Assembly: GCA_937142855.1 (NCBI GenBank) | Contig: CAKZQZ010000121.1 | Coordinates: 1 to 64,000 of the forward strand | DNA length: 64,000 nt | Reading direction: 5' to 3' | DNA from: an uncultured Alphaproteobacteria bacterium | GTDB lineage: Bacteria; Pseudomonadota; Alphaproteobacteria; Puniceispirillales; Marisalimonadaceae | Part shown: piece by piece, positions 38,414 through 46,148 of the stretch | Layout: each line of letters starts with the position of its first letter | How positions within the stretch are numbered: the first letter of the stretch is position 1 | Translations under genes and position numbers: made by a program | Notes under the pieces: model-generated | The model's database searches: none | Told to the model about the DNA's origin: nothing | The model's input: only the letters and a program-made list of their open reading frames with translations

Positions 38414-39222
38414 TTAAAAAAATTTTTGTTTTAATTTTTCTATCTTTATTTTCTTTTTCATCTAATGGGTTTGCAGAAAAACAAAATGATAAAAACAGTT
38501 CTGAACTCACTGTTGAAGCTGATGATTCTATAGAGTGGTTTGAAAAAGAAAAATATTATGTTGCAAAAGGAAATGTGATTTTAAAAAAAGATGGTTTTAC
38601 ATTGAATGCTAATTTTGTACAGGCTTATTACGAAATTAAAGATGGTGAGAATGTATTAAACAAAATATTAGCTAAAGATAATGTCACTCTGACAAAAGAA
38701 AAGACTAAGGCTACAGGTCAATTAATGACATATAATTTAAATAATAAAATTGCTATTTTATCTGGACCATTTCAAACACTTACATCACAATCTGGATATG
38801 TTGAGTCTAACGAAATCATTAAATTTAATGATTTAAAAAATAAAGCTGAGGCTGAAGGAAAGGTCAAAGTTATTTTGTCTAACAAGACCGTTATTCGTGC
38901 AGACAAAATCAATGCAGATTTAAACCAGAAAGATAAATCTATCGAATATGCTATTGCCAGAGGAAATGTTTTTATAGAAAACAAAATTAAAGGTAATAAA
39001 TCTAAAGCAAATTTAGGTATATATAATTCATCCGATGAAATTATAAAGTTATCTGGAAATGTAACGCTAACTAATATGGACTCGACTATTAGCGGTTCTA
39101 AAGGTGAAACTAATTTAAAAACTGGCATAAGTACTATAATTAGCGATCCTAATAATAAACAAAGAGTAAAAGGTGTTTTTTCTCCAAGAAAAAAGTCAAA
39201 AAATGGAGGTAAAACTGAATAA
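38410..39222 (+). CDS. lptA: LptA-like LPS transport periplasmic protein
   Basis: This 270-residue protein has a signal peptide ([22 protein letters not shown]) and an OstA/LptA-type repeat domain: [25 protein letters not shown], with later repeats [13 protein letters not shown] and [13 protein letters not shown]. It bridges the periplasm for LPS delivery to LptD. It is longer than E. coli LptA (185), with additional beta-jellyroll repeats and a basic tail ([12 protein letters not shown]). It is coupled to lptC and overlaps lptB. Confidence 0.9.
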   Translation: MIKKIFVLIFLSLFSFSSNGFAEKQNDKNSSELTVEADDSIEWFEKEKYYVAKGNVILKKDGFTLNANFVQAYYEIKDGENVLNKILAKDNVTLTKEKTKATGQLMTYNLNNKIAILSGPFQTLTSQSGYVESNEIIKFNDLKNKAEAEGKVKVILSNKTVIRADKINADLNQKDKSIEYAIARGNVFIENKIKGNKSKANLGIYNSSDEIIKLSGNVTLTNMDSTISGSKGETNLKTGISTIISDPNNKQRVKGVFSPRKKSKNGGKTE

Positions 39223-39994
39223 TTTTGAAGAAGAACTGATTGTGCAAAAAAGTTTTAATTTAGACACTCATTTTCCAACTCATAGTTTGAAAGTAAAATC
39301 AATTTCTAAAATTTATGAAAAAAGAAAAGTTGTAAACAATGTATCATTAGAACTGAAGCGAGGAGAAGCAATTGGTCTATTGGGTCCAAATGGTGCTGGA
39401 AAAACAACATGCTTTTATATGATAGCAGGTCTTATAGATTGTGACTCAGGTGATATTTACTTGAACCAACATCGTATTAATCATCTTCCTATGCATTTAA
39501 GAGCTAGAAATGGTATTGGCTATTTGCCTCAAGAATCATCTATATTTAGAGGATTAACTGTTGAAAAAAATATTTTATCGGTATTAGAAATACAAAATTA
39601 TACCGGGAACAAAAAAAATCAAAGGTTAGATGAATTATTAAACGAATTTAATCTTAGTAAAATCAGAAACTCTTATGGAGCAACTCTTTCCGGAGGCGAA
39701 AGAAGAAGAACTGAAATAGCTAGAGCTTTAGCTTCAAACCCCAACTATATACTTCTAGATGAACCTCTAGCGGGGATAGATCCAATAGCTATTAATGATC
39801 TAAAAAATTTGATACAGCAATTAAAAAATAAAAATATAGGTGTGCTTATAACTGACCATAATGTTAGAGAAACATTAGGGATTGTTGATAAAGCGTATAT
39901 TCTCTTTGACGGCTCTGTTATAATGTCTGGAAGCCCTGAAGAGATTAAAGCAGACGAAAGAGTAAGAGAAGTATACTTAGGAAATAATTTTTGA
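39203..39994 (+). CDS. lptB: LPS export ABC transporter ATPase LptB
   Basis: This ABC ATPase of 263 residues drives LPS extraction from the inner membrane. It has [19 protein letters not shown] (Walker A), [15 protein letters not shown] (signature) and [15 protein letters not shown] (Walker B). The track start at 39173 is GTG inside lptA; the ATG at 39203 cuts the overlap to 20 bp. It has an N-terminal extension of about 30 residues before the ABC domain. LptF and LptG are not in the window. Confidence 0.95.
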   Translation: MEVKLNNFEEELIVQKSFNLDTHFPTHSLKVKSISKIYEKRKVVNNVSLELKRGEAIGLLGPNGAGKTTCFYMIAGLIDCDSGDIYLNQHRINHLPMHLRARNGIGYLPQESSIFRGLTVEKNILSVLEIQNYTGNKKNQRLDELLNEFNLSKIRNSYGATLSGGERRRTEIARALASNPNYILLDEPLAGIDPIAINDLKNLIQQLKNKNIGVLITDHNVRETLGIVDKAYILFDGSVIMSGSPEEIKADERVREVYLGNNF

Positions 39995-40016
39995 ATTAAA
40001 TTTATTTATTATAAGC

Positions 40017-40045
40017 TTGACGGATGCAATAGTTACCATTATTAC
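40017..40045 (+). promoter_or_regulatory. Candidate promoter for ptsN
   Basis: TTGACG (40017-40022) and TATTAC (40040-40045) are spaced by 17 bp in the 90-bp gap between lptB and ptsN. The -35 box is one mismatch from consensus. It would give a leader of about 35 bases. Confidence 0.35.
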
Positions 40046-40084
40046 ACTCGCAGTTTATTAATTCATAAAATTTTAGGATATTTC

Positions 40085-40549
40085 ATGAACATTAATGAGA
40101 TGTTAAATGACAATTCATTTCTAGTTGGCTTTGAAGCAACAAGTAAGAAGCATATACTTAATGAGCTTTGCAAATTAGCTAATAAAAATTTTAATGTAGA
40201 TGAAAGAGTTTTATTAGAAAATTTGACGAAAAGAGAAAAACTAGGATCTACAGCTGTTGGAAACGGTATAGCTATTCCTCATGCCAATGTGTTTAACATT
40301 GAAAAACCAAAAGTATTAGTAGCTACTTTATCAAAAGGGCTAGACTTTTATGCTATTGATGAGCAACCTGTGGATGTTATATTTTTACTACTAGCACCAA
40401 ATGAAAATTCATCAGAACATTTACAAGCCCTTGCTTTAATTTCTCGATTGTTAAGGAATAATGAGCTTACTAACAAGCTCAGGGGTTGTAAAAATGCTGA
40501 AAGTGCAATGATGGTATTAACACAAACTGATAGTGAACAAGCCGCCTAA
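40085..40549 (+). CDS. ptsN: PTS IIA-like nitrogen regulatory protein PtsN
   Basis: This 154-residue EIIA-Ntr protein has the phosphorylatable histidine in GNGIAIPHANVFN and the preceding KREKLGSTAVG. It normally receives phosphate from NPr/EI-Ntr and regulates potassium and nitrogen or carbon metabolism. In many alphaproteobacteria rpoN and hpf lie between lptB and ptsN; both are absent here. No other PTS component is in the window. Confidence 0.94.
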   Translation: MNINEMLNDNSFLVGFEATSKKHILNELCKLANKNFNVDERVLLENLTKREKLGSTAVGNGIAIPHANVFNIEKPKVLVATLSKGLDFYAIDEQPVDVIFLLLAPNENSSEHLQALALISRLLRNNELTNKLRGCKNAESAMMVLTQTDSEQAA

Positions 40550-40551
40550 CA

Positions 40552-41529
40552 TTAAGAATTAACCTGATTTAATATTAGCTTTTTATCAACAAAATTTATA
40601 ATTGAATTTATAGCTTCACACGCGATGTCATTAAAACATTCATCTGTCCAGCAAAGAGCATGTGGTGTAAGAATAACATTCTTATGATTTAGCAACTTAC
40701 TTGTATTAGCAAGTGGTTCAACCTCAGTAACATCTAAGCCTGCTCCAGCAATTATTTTTTTTTCTAAAGCATATTCCAAATCCTTCTCATTTATAACTGG
40801 GCCCCTAGATAGATTTAATATATACCCACTATTTTTCATGCTAGAAAAAAAGTTTGAGTTTATCATCCCTCGAGTAGATTCGTCTAAGTTACACAAAATG
40901 GCGATAAAATCACTCTTTTTGGCAAGCTCTATTAATTCTGACTTTTGGGCACCTTTTTTATGAATTTGTTCTTTAGATAAAAATGGATCATAAGCTAAAA
41001 TATTTTTAAAAAAGGGTTTAGACAATTTAATAGTTTCAGTACCAATACTACCTGCACCAACAACGCCTAACGTTTTGTTTGCTAAACCAACCCCCATATG
41101 ATTTGTTCGTTCATTCCATCTACCACTTCTAACTAAATCATCTTTAATTATTAATTTACCAGCAATTGTAAAAAGCATAGTTAAAGTAGCAACGGCAACA
41201 GGTCTCCTTACTGCATTAGGTGTATTAGTAACAATAATATTTTTTTGTTTCATAGCATCTATATCAACAGAATCATAACCCACCCCAAATCTAGCAATAA
41301 TTTTTAATTTACAACTATCATTAGATACTGAATTAGCAGTTGCTTTAGGAAGATTTAACAAAATAGCATCAAATTTGGACGTCATTTCAGGAGTTATCTC
41401 CGATATTGATTTATCCATCCAAGAAACATTTATATCAGATCTTTTTTTTAAAATATTTAGAGGAGCTTCGCCAAAGCATGGCTTATTTTCACTATTCAAT
41501 AAATCACCTGAAATTCCAACTTCAAACAT
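40552..41529 (-). CDS. D-2-hydroxyacid dehydrogenase
   Basis: This 325-residue dehydrogenase has the NAD-binding GVVGAGSIGTETIKL and catalytic residues in NLSRGPVINEKD (Arg), VTEVEPL (Glu) and TPHALCW (His). The track start at 41535 is TTG; the ATG at 41529 has a GGGG element about 10 bases upstream and is preferred. It is 14-20 bp from the HpaI aldolase gene and forms a second aldolase/dehydrogenase cluster with it. It is distinct from the enzyme at 8913. Substrate unknown. Confidence 0.88.
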   Translation of the reverse strand: MFEVGISGDLLNSENKPCFGEAPLNILKKRSDINVSWMDKSISEITPEMTSKFDAILLNLPKATANSVSNDSCKLKIIARFGVGYDSVDIDAMKQKNIIVTNTPNAVRRPVAVATLTMLFTIAGKLIIKDDLVRSGRWNERTNHMGVGLANKTLGVVGAGSIGTETIKLSKPFFKNILAYDPFLSKEQIHKKGAQKSELIELAKKSDFIAILCNLDESTRGMINSNFFSSMKNSGYILNLSRGPVINEKDLEYALEKKIIAGAGLDVTEVEPLANTSKLLNHKNVILTPHALCWTDECFNDIACEAINSIINFVDKKLILNQVNS

Positions 41530-41549
41530 AACCAAAGCCCCTTTTATAA

Positions 41550-42296
41550 TTAATTTATAATTTGAGATATTGAGCGTGATAAGATATTCATTTCAGTTCC
41601 AACTGCTATCATATTAAAACCTAGTTCAGAATACATTTCAAGCTCGTCATTATTATTGACCATTATACCTAAGCTTTTTTTATTTATCTTTCCTGCATCT
41701 ACAACCCTTTTAATGGCATCAAGATAAATTGAAGAAGTAAAATCACCAGGAATACCAAGAAAATTTGTAAGATCAAAATGACCTACCCACAAACAATCCA
41801 CTCCATCAATAGCCGCTATTAATTCTACATTTTCTAATCCATATTTAGTTTCAATCTGAATAATATTGATTAATTCATCATTTGCTTTTTTTATGTATTT
41901 GAGAGGATTTTGATTATTATAATTATCATGTGCAAATCCAAAACCAGCTCCTCTAATTCCCTCAGGAGGATATTTAGATGATTTTACTACCTTCATAGCC
42001 TCTTCAGCAGTGTTAACCATTGGAGCCATAATTCCTGAAGCCCCTAAATCTAATGCTCTAGCAACATAATTATAGCTTACTTCTGGTATTCTAATTAAAG
42101 GTGATATTTGGTTGGAATTACTAATTGTTGCGAGAACTTTAAATTGCTCTAACGATAATCCACCGTGTTCCATATCAAAAATTATAAACTCACAACCTGC
42201 ATTTTTTAAAATAATAGGAATACCAGGGCTAAAAAATTCAAAGATCATAGCTCCACGTAATTTATCTAACGAAGTAACTCTATTTCTTAAATGCAT
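41550..42296 (-). CDS. HpcH/HpaI family aldolase, second copy
   Basis: This 248-residue class II aldolase shows the same catalytic set as the copy at 8143: IIFDMEHGGLSLEQF (His), PLIRIPE (Arg), IIQIETKYGLENVE (metal Glu) and WVGHFDLTNFLG (metal Asp). It has an early ribosome binding site GGAG 6 bases before the ATG. It is flanked by two D-2-hydroxyacid dehydrogenase genes on the same strand. The two copies are clearly diverged, so they are likely to act on different substrates. Confidence 0.9.
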   Translation of the reverse strand: MHLRNRVTSLDKLRGAMIFEFFSPGIPIILKNAGCEFIIFDMEHGGLSLEQFKVLATISNSNQISPLIRIPEVSYNYVARALDLGASGIMAPMVNTAEEAMKVVKSSKYPPEGIRGAGFGFAHDNYNNQNPLKYIKKANDELINIIQIETKYGLENVELIAAIDGVDCLWVGHFDLTNFLGIPGDFTSSIYLDAIKRVVDAGKINKKSLGIMVNNNDELEMYSELGFNMIAVGTEMNILSRSISQIIN

Positions 42297-42320
42297 GAAT
42301 ATCTCCTATAAATTTATTTC

Positions 42321-43259
42321 TTAATAACCTAACTTTTTGTCAACCATATTAGGAGGTGACTTACCTTCATTAATACATTTAATGGCATTAGCGATTTGTT
42401 TGGCTGCTGTTTGAGGGTTAGTTTCAGCAGCTACATGAGGCCAAATTCTAATATTTTCTTGCTTCCAAAATATGTGATTTTGTGGTAAAGGTTCTTGCTT
42501 ATAAACATCTAAAATTGCATTTGATATATGGCCAGTTTTACAACTTTCTAATAAATCTTCCTCAACCACATGATCTCCTCTTCCAGCATTAATAAAGCAA
42601 GAATTTTTTTTCATTAATGAAAAAGTTTCTTTATTGAAAATACCGTTAGTTGACTTAGTTAAAGGTAATAGACAGACATGAATGTTACAACTTTTTAGCA
42701 TCTTCACAAATCCATCATGGCCATGATTACATAATATGTTTTGAATATTCTTTTTTGTTCTACTCCACCCTTCTACATTAAAACCTAAATTATAAAGATC
42801 TTTTAAAACAACATTCCCTATTTCGCCGATCCCATAAATTGCTATTTTAGGAGATAAAAAATCAATTTCTTTTCTAGCTTTGTATATTTTAGATTTTTCT
42901 TGTCCGTAGTAGCCATAAATGTCTCTGGTATAACTCAAAATAGAAAGAAGAACCCAATGACTCATGGTCTTTGCCATGAAAGGATCAACAATTCTTACAA
43001 CTGGGATGTTTTCAGGAACTAAGTCATTTTTTAAAATATGGTCAACCCCTTGACCAAGTGAGATTAGCCCCTTTAATTTTTTTAAATATTTTATTCTCTC
43101 AAGAGGAGCTTTCCATAAAAGAGCCGTTGTTGCTTTTTCTGCTTCCTTAGACAGCAAGGAAACTAACTTTATACTAGGATCATAAAAATTAAGTCTTTCT
43201 TGCCAATCTTGCTGAAGTTCCGATGAGGCATTTTGACTATAAAAAGCAACAATGGTCAT
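42321..43259 (-). CDS. D-2-hydroxyacid dehydrogenase, GhrA-like (glyoxylate/hydroxypyruvate reductase A)
   Basis: This dehydrogenase ends with the GhrA-type pattern NAGRGDHVVEEDLLE (Arg), VYKQEPLP (Glu) and IWPHVAAETNPQTAAKQI (His). The NAD site is IAIYGIGEIGNVVLKDLY. The track start at 43349 adds 30 unusual residues; MTIVAFYSQ at 43259 fits the family N-terminus better. GhrA reduces glyoxylate and hydroxypyruvate. It is first in the minus-strand cluster with the aldolase and the other dehydrogenase, 24 bp before the aldolase. Confidence 0.85.
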   Translation of the reverse strand: MTIVAFYSQNASSELQQDWQERLNFYDPSIKLVSLLSKEAEKATTALLWKAPLERIKYLKKLKGLISLGQGVDHILKNDLVPENIPVVRIVDPFMAKTMSHWVLLSILSYTRDIYGYYGQEKSKIYKARKEIDFLSPKIAIYGIGEIGNVVLKDLYNLGFNVEGWSRTKKNIQNILCNHGHDGFVKMLKSCNIHVCLLPLTKSTNGIFNKETFSLMKKNSCFINAGRGDHVVEEDLLESCKTGHISNAILDVYKQEPLPQNHIFWKQENIRIWPHVAAETNPQTAAKQIANAIKCINEGKSPPNMVDKKLGY

Positions 43260-43367
43260 TGTAAATCCAATCACTCGTTCATTATAATGAACATTAAAAA
43301 TTAATTTTGTAATAATAGAAGCATGAAAACCTATAAAAAAGAATTTCATGATAAAAAAACAAATAAT

Positions 43368-43443
43368 TGGTGGAGCTAAGGGGGCTCGAACCCCTGACCT
43401 CTACACTGCCAGTGTAGCGCTCTCCCAGCTGAGCTATAGCCCC
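43368..43443 (-). tRNA. tRNA-Ala (GGC)
   Basis: The minus strand folds as a cloverleaf: acceptor GGGGCTA with TAGCTCC (one G-T pair), anticodon stem CTACA/TGTAG with loop CTGGCAG (anticodon GGC), T arm AGGGG TTCGAGC CCCCT, and an encoded CCA. It follows the TIGR02300 gene by 8 bp, as in other alphaproteobacteria. Confidence 0.97.
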
Positions 43444-43451
43444 AATATTAA

Positions 43452-43844
43452 TTATTGTTTTGTATCCTCAATTTCTTCATTCTCATCTTCGTCATTTAGA
43501 TCATCATCATCAATAAAAGAAACATTGTCATCAATATCTATTTCTTCAGAATCATCATCTTGATCATTCTTACCAATTTCAATTAAAGGATCATCATCAC
43601 TTACAACCTCATCATCAGATTCAATTTCGATTTCATCGATATCTGAAATATCCTCCGAAATTTTAGAGGTATCTTCCACTACAGCTTTTGTTGATAAACT
43701 TTTGCCTTTGCGGGATCTTAAATATGCATCCGGGTCAAATTCAGCTCCACAAGAAGGACAAATTATTGGAGAATTTTTAAAATCATAATACTTTGTTCCA
43801 CAAGATGGACAAATTCTCTTTTTACCCCATTCCGGTTTTGCCAT
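43452..43844 (-). CDS. TIGR02300 family protein (FYDLN acid domain)
   Basis: This 130-residue protein starts MAKPEWGKKRICPSCGTKYY and has two CPSC knuckles (CPSCGTKYYDF, CPSCGAEFDP), a probable zinc ribbon. The C-terminal 80 residues are extremely acidic (runs of Asp, Glu and Ser). The track start at 43898 is replaced by the ATG at 43844, which has an AAGGAG site 6 bases upstream. The family is restricted to alphaproteobacteria, and its function is unknown. It is divergent from aroA, the standard arrangement. Confidence 0.9.
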   Translation of the reverse strand: MAKPEWGKKRICPSCGTKYYDFKNSPIICPSCGAEFDPDAYLRSRKGKSLSTKAVVEDTSKISEDISDIDEIEIESDDEVVSDDDPLIEIGKNDQDDDSEEIDIDDNVSFIDDDDLNDEDENEEIEDTKQ

Positions 43845-43985
43845 ATTTTTCTCCTTAATTAATAAACCCAATAATGGGATTAGACTTAAAACAAACAATC
43901 TGTCAAAAGTTTTTTTAAAATTATGTTAACTTTTTGTAAATAAAATATATATATATTCCTTATTTAATTATGAGCTGCCTTATAA

Positions 43986-45317
43986 ATGTATTCAATATCA
44001 TCTGAAAATACTCCAAAATTAAGCGGTGAAATTTTAGTGCCAGGAGATAAATCTATTTCCCACAGAGCGCTTATCTTAGGCTCAATGGTGAATGGACGAA
44101 TAGAAATCAAAAATTTATTAGAAAGTGAAGACGTAATAGCTACAGCTAATGCGCTCAAAACTCTTGGGGTTACAATTAAAAAGTTTAAAAACAAATGGGA
44201 AATTTGTGGTCAAGGAATAGGTAGTTTCTCTGGATCCAATTACTTACTTAATATGGGAAATTCTGGTACTGCAGCCAGGTTGTTAATGGGAGTTGTTGCT
44301 GGCTCTGATGTTGAAGCCACTTTTACAGGCGATGAATCATTATCCAAAAGGCCTATGAGAAGGGTAATTTTACCATTATTAAAGACTGGCGCAATGTTCA
44401 AAGAGCCTGATAAAGACACTCTTCCTATTACCTTAAGAGGTAATAAAATACCTTTACCTTTAACCTATCAAAGCCCTGTATCGTCTGCTCAAATAAAATC
44501 TTGTATTTTACTATCAGGATTATCTTCATTAGGAAAAACAACAGTTATAGAACCATCTTTATCACGAGATCATACGGAACGGATGTTAAAGTTTCTAGGA
44601 GCTAACGTAGAAACAACTCAGTTGCAGGATATGTCATGGAAGATTTCTGTTCAAGGATTGCCAGAACTTAAGCCGTTAAACATAAATGTCCCATCTGATC
44701 CTTCTAGTGCAGCTTTTCCAATTGTATCAGCTATAATCACTCCAAATAGTAAAATAAAAGTTAAAAATATTTGTGTTAACAAGTTGCGAATGGGGTTATT
44801 TGAAACTCTAGTTGAAATGGGCGCAAATATTGAGGTATCAAATAAACGAGAAATAAATGGAGAATTGATTGCTGATATTTCTTCAAGTTCAAGTGATTTA
44901 AAAGGTGTTAAGGTTCCAAAATCAAGAGTTCCATCTATGATTGATGAATTCCCTATTCTATCAATAGCAGCAGCTAAGGCCTCAGGCAATACAGTAATGG
45001 AAGGTGTTGAAGAACTCCGATATAAAGAAACGGATAGGATAAAGGCTATATGTGACGGCTTACAAAAGTCTGGTGTGGAAACGATTGATGATAAAGATAC
45101 AATGGTTGTAAAAGGTATGGGGAGCAATAAATTTATAGAAGGAGGTGTGGAAATACATTCAAAACTGGATCATAGAATAGCCATGTCATTTTTATCACTT
45201 GGTTTAACCTCAAAAAAACCAATAATTGTGAATGATACAGAAACGATAAACTCTTCATTTCCTAATTTTTTAGGTGTAATGAATGAATTGGGTGCAAGAT
45301 TAAAATATGTTAATTAG
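43986..45317 (+). CDS. aroA: 3-phosphoshikimate 1-carboxyvinyltransferase (EPSP synthase)
   Basis: This 443-residue shikimate-pathway enzyme joins shikimate-3-phosphate and PEP. It has the N-terminal PGDKSISHRALILGS, the NMGNSGTAARLLMG loop and the C-terminal segment ELRYKETDRIKAI. Length is normal for the alphaproteobacterial class. It heads a plus-strand run aroA, cmk, rpsA, ihfB, trpF, trpB, trpA, accD, folC. The divergent neighbour is TIGR02300. Confidence 0.97.
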   Translation: MYSISSENTPKLSGEILVPGDKSISHRALILGSMVNGRIEIKNLLESEDVIATANALKTLGVTIKKFKNKWEICGQGIGSFSGSNYLLNMGNSGTAARLLMGVVAGSDVEATFTGDESLSKRPMRRVILPLLKTGAMFKEPDKDTLPITLRGNKIPLPLTYQSPVSSAQIKSCILLSGLSSLGKTTVIEPSLSRDHTERMLKFLGANVETTQLQDMSWKISVQGLPELKPLNINVPSDPSSAAFPIVSAIITPNSKIKVKNICVNKLRMGLFETLVEMGANIEVSNKREINGELIADISSSSSDLKGVKVPKSRVPSMIDEFPILSIAAAKASGNTVMEGVEELRYKETDRIKAICDGLQKSGVETIDDKDTMVVKGMGSNKFIEGGVEIHSKLDHRIAMSFLSLGLTSKKPIIVNDTETINSSFPNFLGVMNELGARLKYVN

Positions 45318-45337
45318 TAAAAAGTATAATTTTCATT

Positions 45338-46003
45338 ATGATTGAGATTGCCATAGATGGAACATCCGCTTCTGGCAAAGGGACCTTAGCCAAAAAATTA
45401 TCTGAAAAATACTCTATTCCACATTTAGACACTGGATTAATGTATAGAAAGGTAGCTAGCGAGATCCTAAAAGATAAAGGGAATAATCTTAAAAATATTT
45501 TAGAATTAAGTTGTAAAATAGCCAGAACATTAAATTTTGAAAACTTACAAAACAAAGAGTTAAGAACTGAAGACACTGCTAAAATTGCTTCTGAAATAGC
45601 TGTTTTTCCTTCGTTAAGAGAAATACTTAATCTCAAACAATTAGAGTTTGTTAATAAAAGTAATGAACAGTTTGGTGGATGTGTTCTTGATGGAAGAGAT
45701 ATTGGAACAAAAATTCTTCCCAATGCAAGCTTTAAGTTTTTTATTGACGCATCTATTGAAATACGGGCTAAAAGAAGGCTATTAGAAAAAAATATAACTT
45801 TCTTGCATGAAAATGATGAAAAGTGTATGTTGCAAAACTTAATAAAAAATATGGTTGAAAGAGATAACATTGATAAAAGCAGACCTGAAGCCCCTATGGT
45901 AGCCGCAAAAGACGCTTATATCATTGATACTACTGCAATTAATGCAGATGAATTATTATCAATAGCAACTAACATAATCGAAGGAAATTTAACAAAAAAC
46001 TAA
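45338..46003 (+). CDS. cmk: Cytidylate kinase
   Basis: This 221-residue kinase phosphorylates CMP and dCMP. It begins IEIAIDGTSASGKGTLAKKL (P-loop) followed by PHLDTGLMYRKVA, and contains CVLDGRDIGTKILPNASFKFF. It lies 20 bp after aroA and before rpsA, the conserved order. Confidence 0.96.
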   Translation: MIEIAIDGTSASGKGTLAKKLSEKYSIPHLDTGLMYRKVASEILKDKGNNLKNILELSCKIARTLNFENLQNKELRTEDTAKIASEIAVFPSLREILNLKQLEFVNKSNEQFGGCVLDGRDIGTKILPNASFKFFIDASIEIRAKRRLLEKNITFLHENDEKCMLQNLIKNMVERDNIDKSRPEAPMVAAKDAYIIDTTAINADELLSIATNIIEGNLTKN

Positions 46004-46065
46004 AAAAAATGGGATTTTTTAGTTTAATTTTAACATATAACCCGCTGAAAATTTTTTAAAATTAA

Positions 46066-46104
46066 TTATAATTTGTAGAAATTTCTACTTTTCCATAATT
46101 ATAA
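46066..46104 (+). promoter_or_regulatory. Candidate structured leader hairpin before rpsA
   Basis: TTATAATT (46066-46073) pairs with AATTATAA (46097-46104), and between them lies the perfect 14-base palindrome GTAGAAATTTCTAC. Together they can form a branched hairpin in the S1 mRNA leader. E. coli S1 represses its own translation through leader hairpins, so an autoregulatory role is plausible. AT-only outer pairs weaken the case, and part of it might instead be promoter DNA. Confidence 0.4.
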
Positions 46105-46112
46105 ACTAGCGC

Positions 46113-46127
46113 AAGCAAATTTTGCTT
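46113..46127 (+). promoter_or_regulatory. Small hairpin just before the rpsA ribosome binding site
   Basis: AAGCAA and TTGCTT flank ATT, giving a 6-bp stem with a three-base loop that ends 10 bases before AGGAG. It could expose or mask the ribosome binding site of the TTG-started rpsA. No T-run follows. Confidence 0.38.
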
Positions 46128-46148
46128 AAAGATACATAGGAGATAATA

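Noticed and set aside
38772-39128. 118-residue minus-strand ORF inside lptA
   Set aside because: It is a shadow of lptA, whose signal peptide and repeats identify the true strand.
45310-45870. 186-residue minus-strand ORF opposite cmk
   Set aside because: It is antisense to a clear cytidylate kinase with P-loop; a chance open frame.
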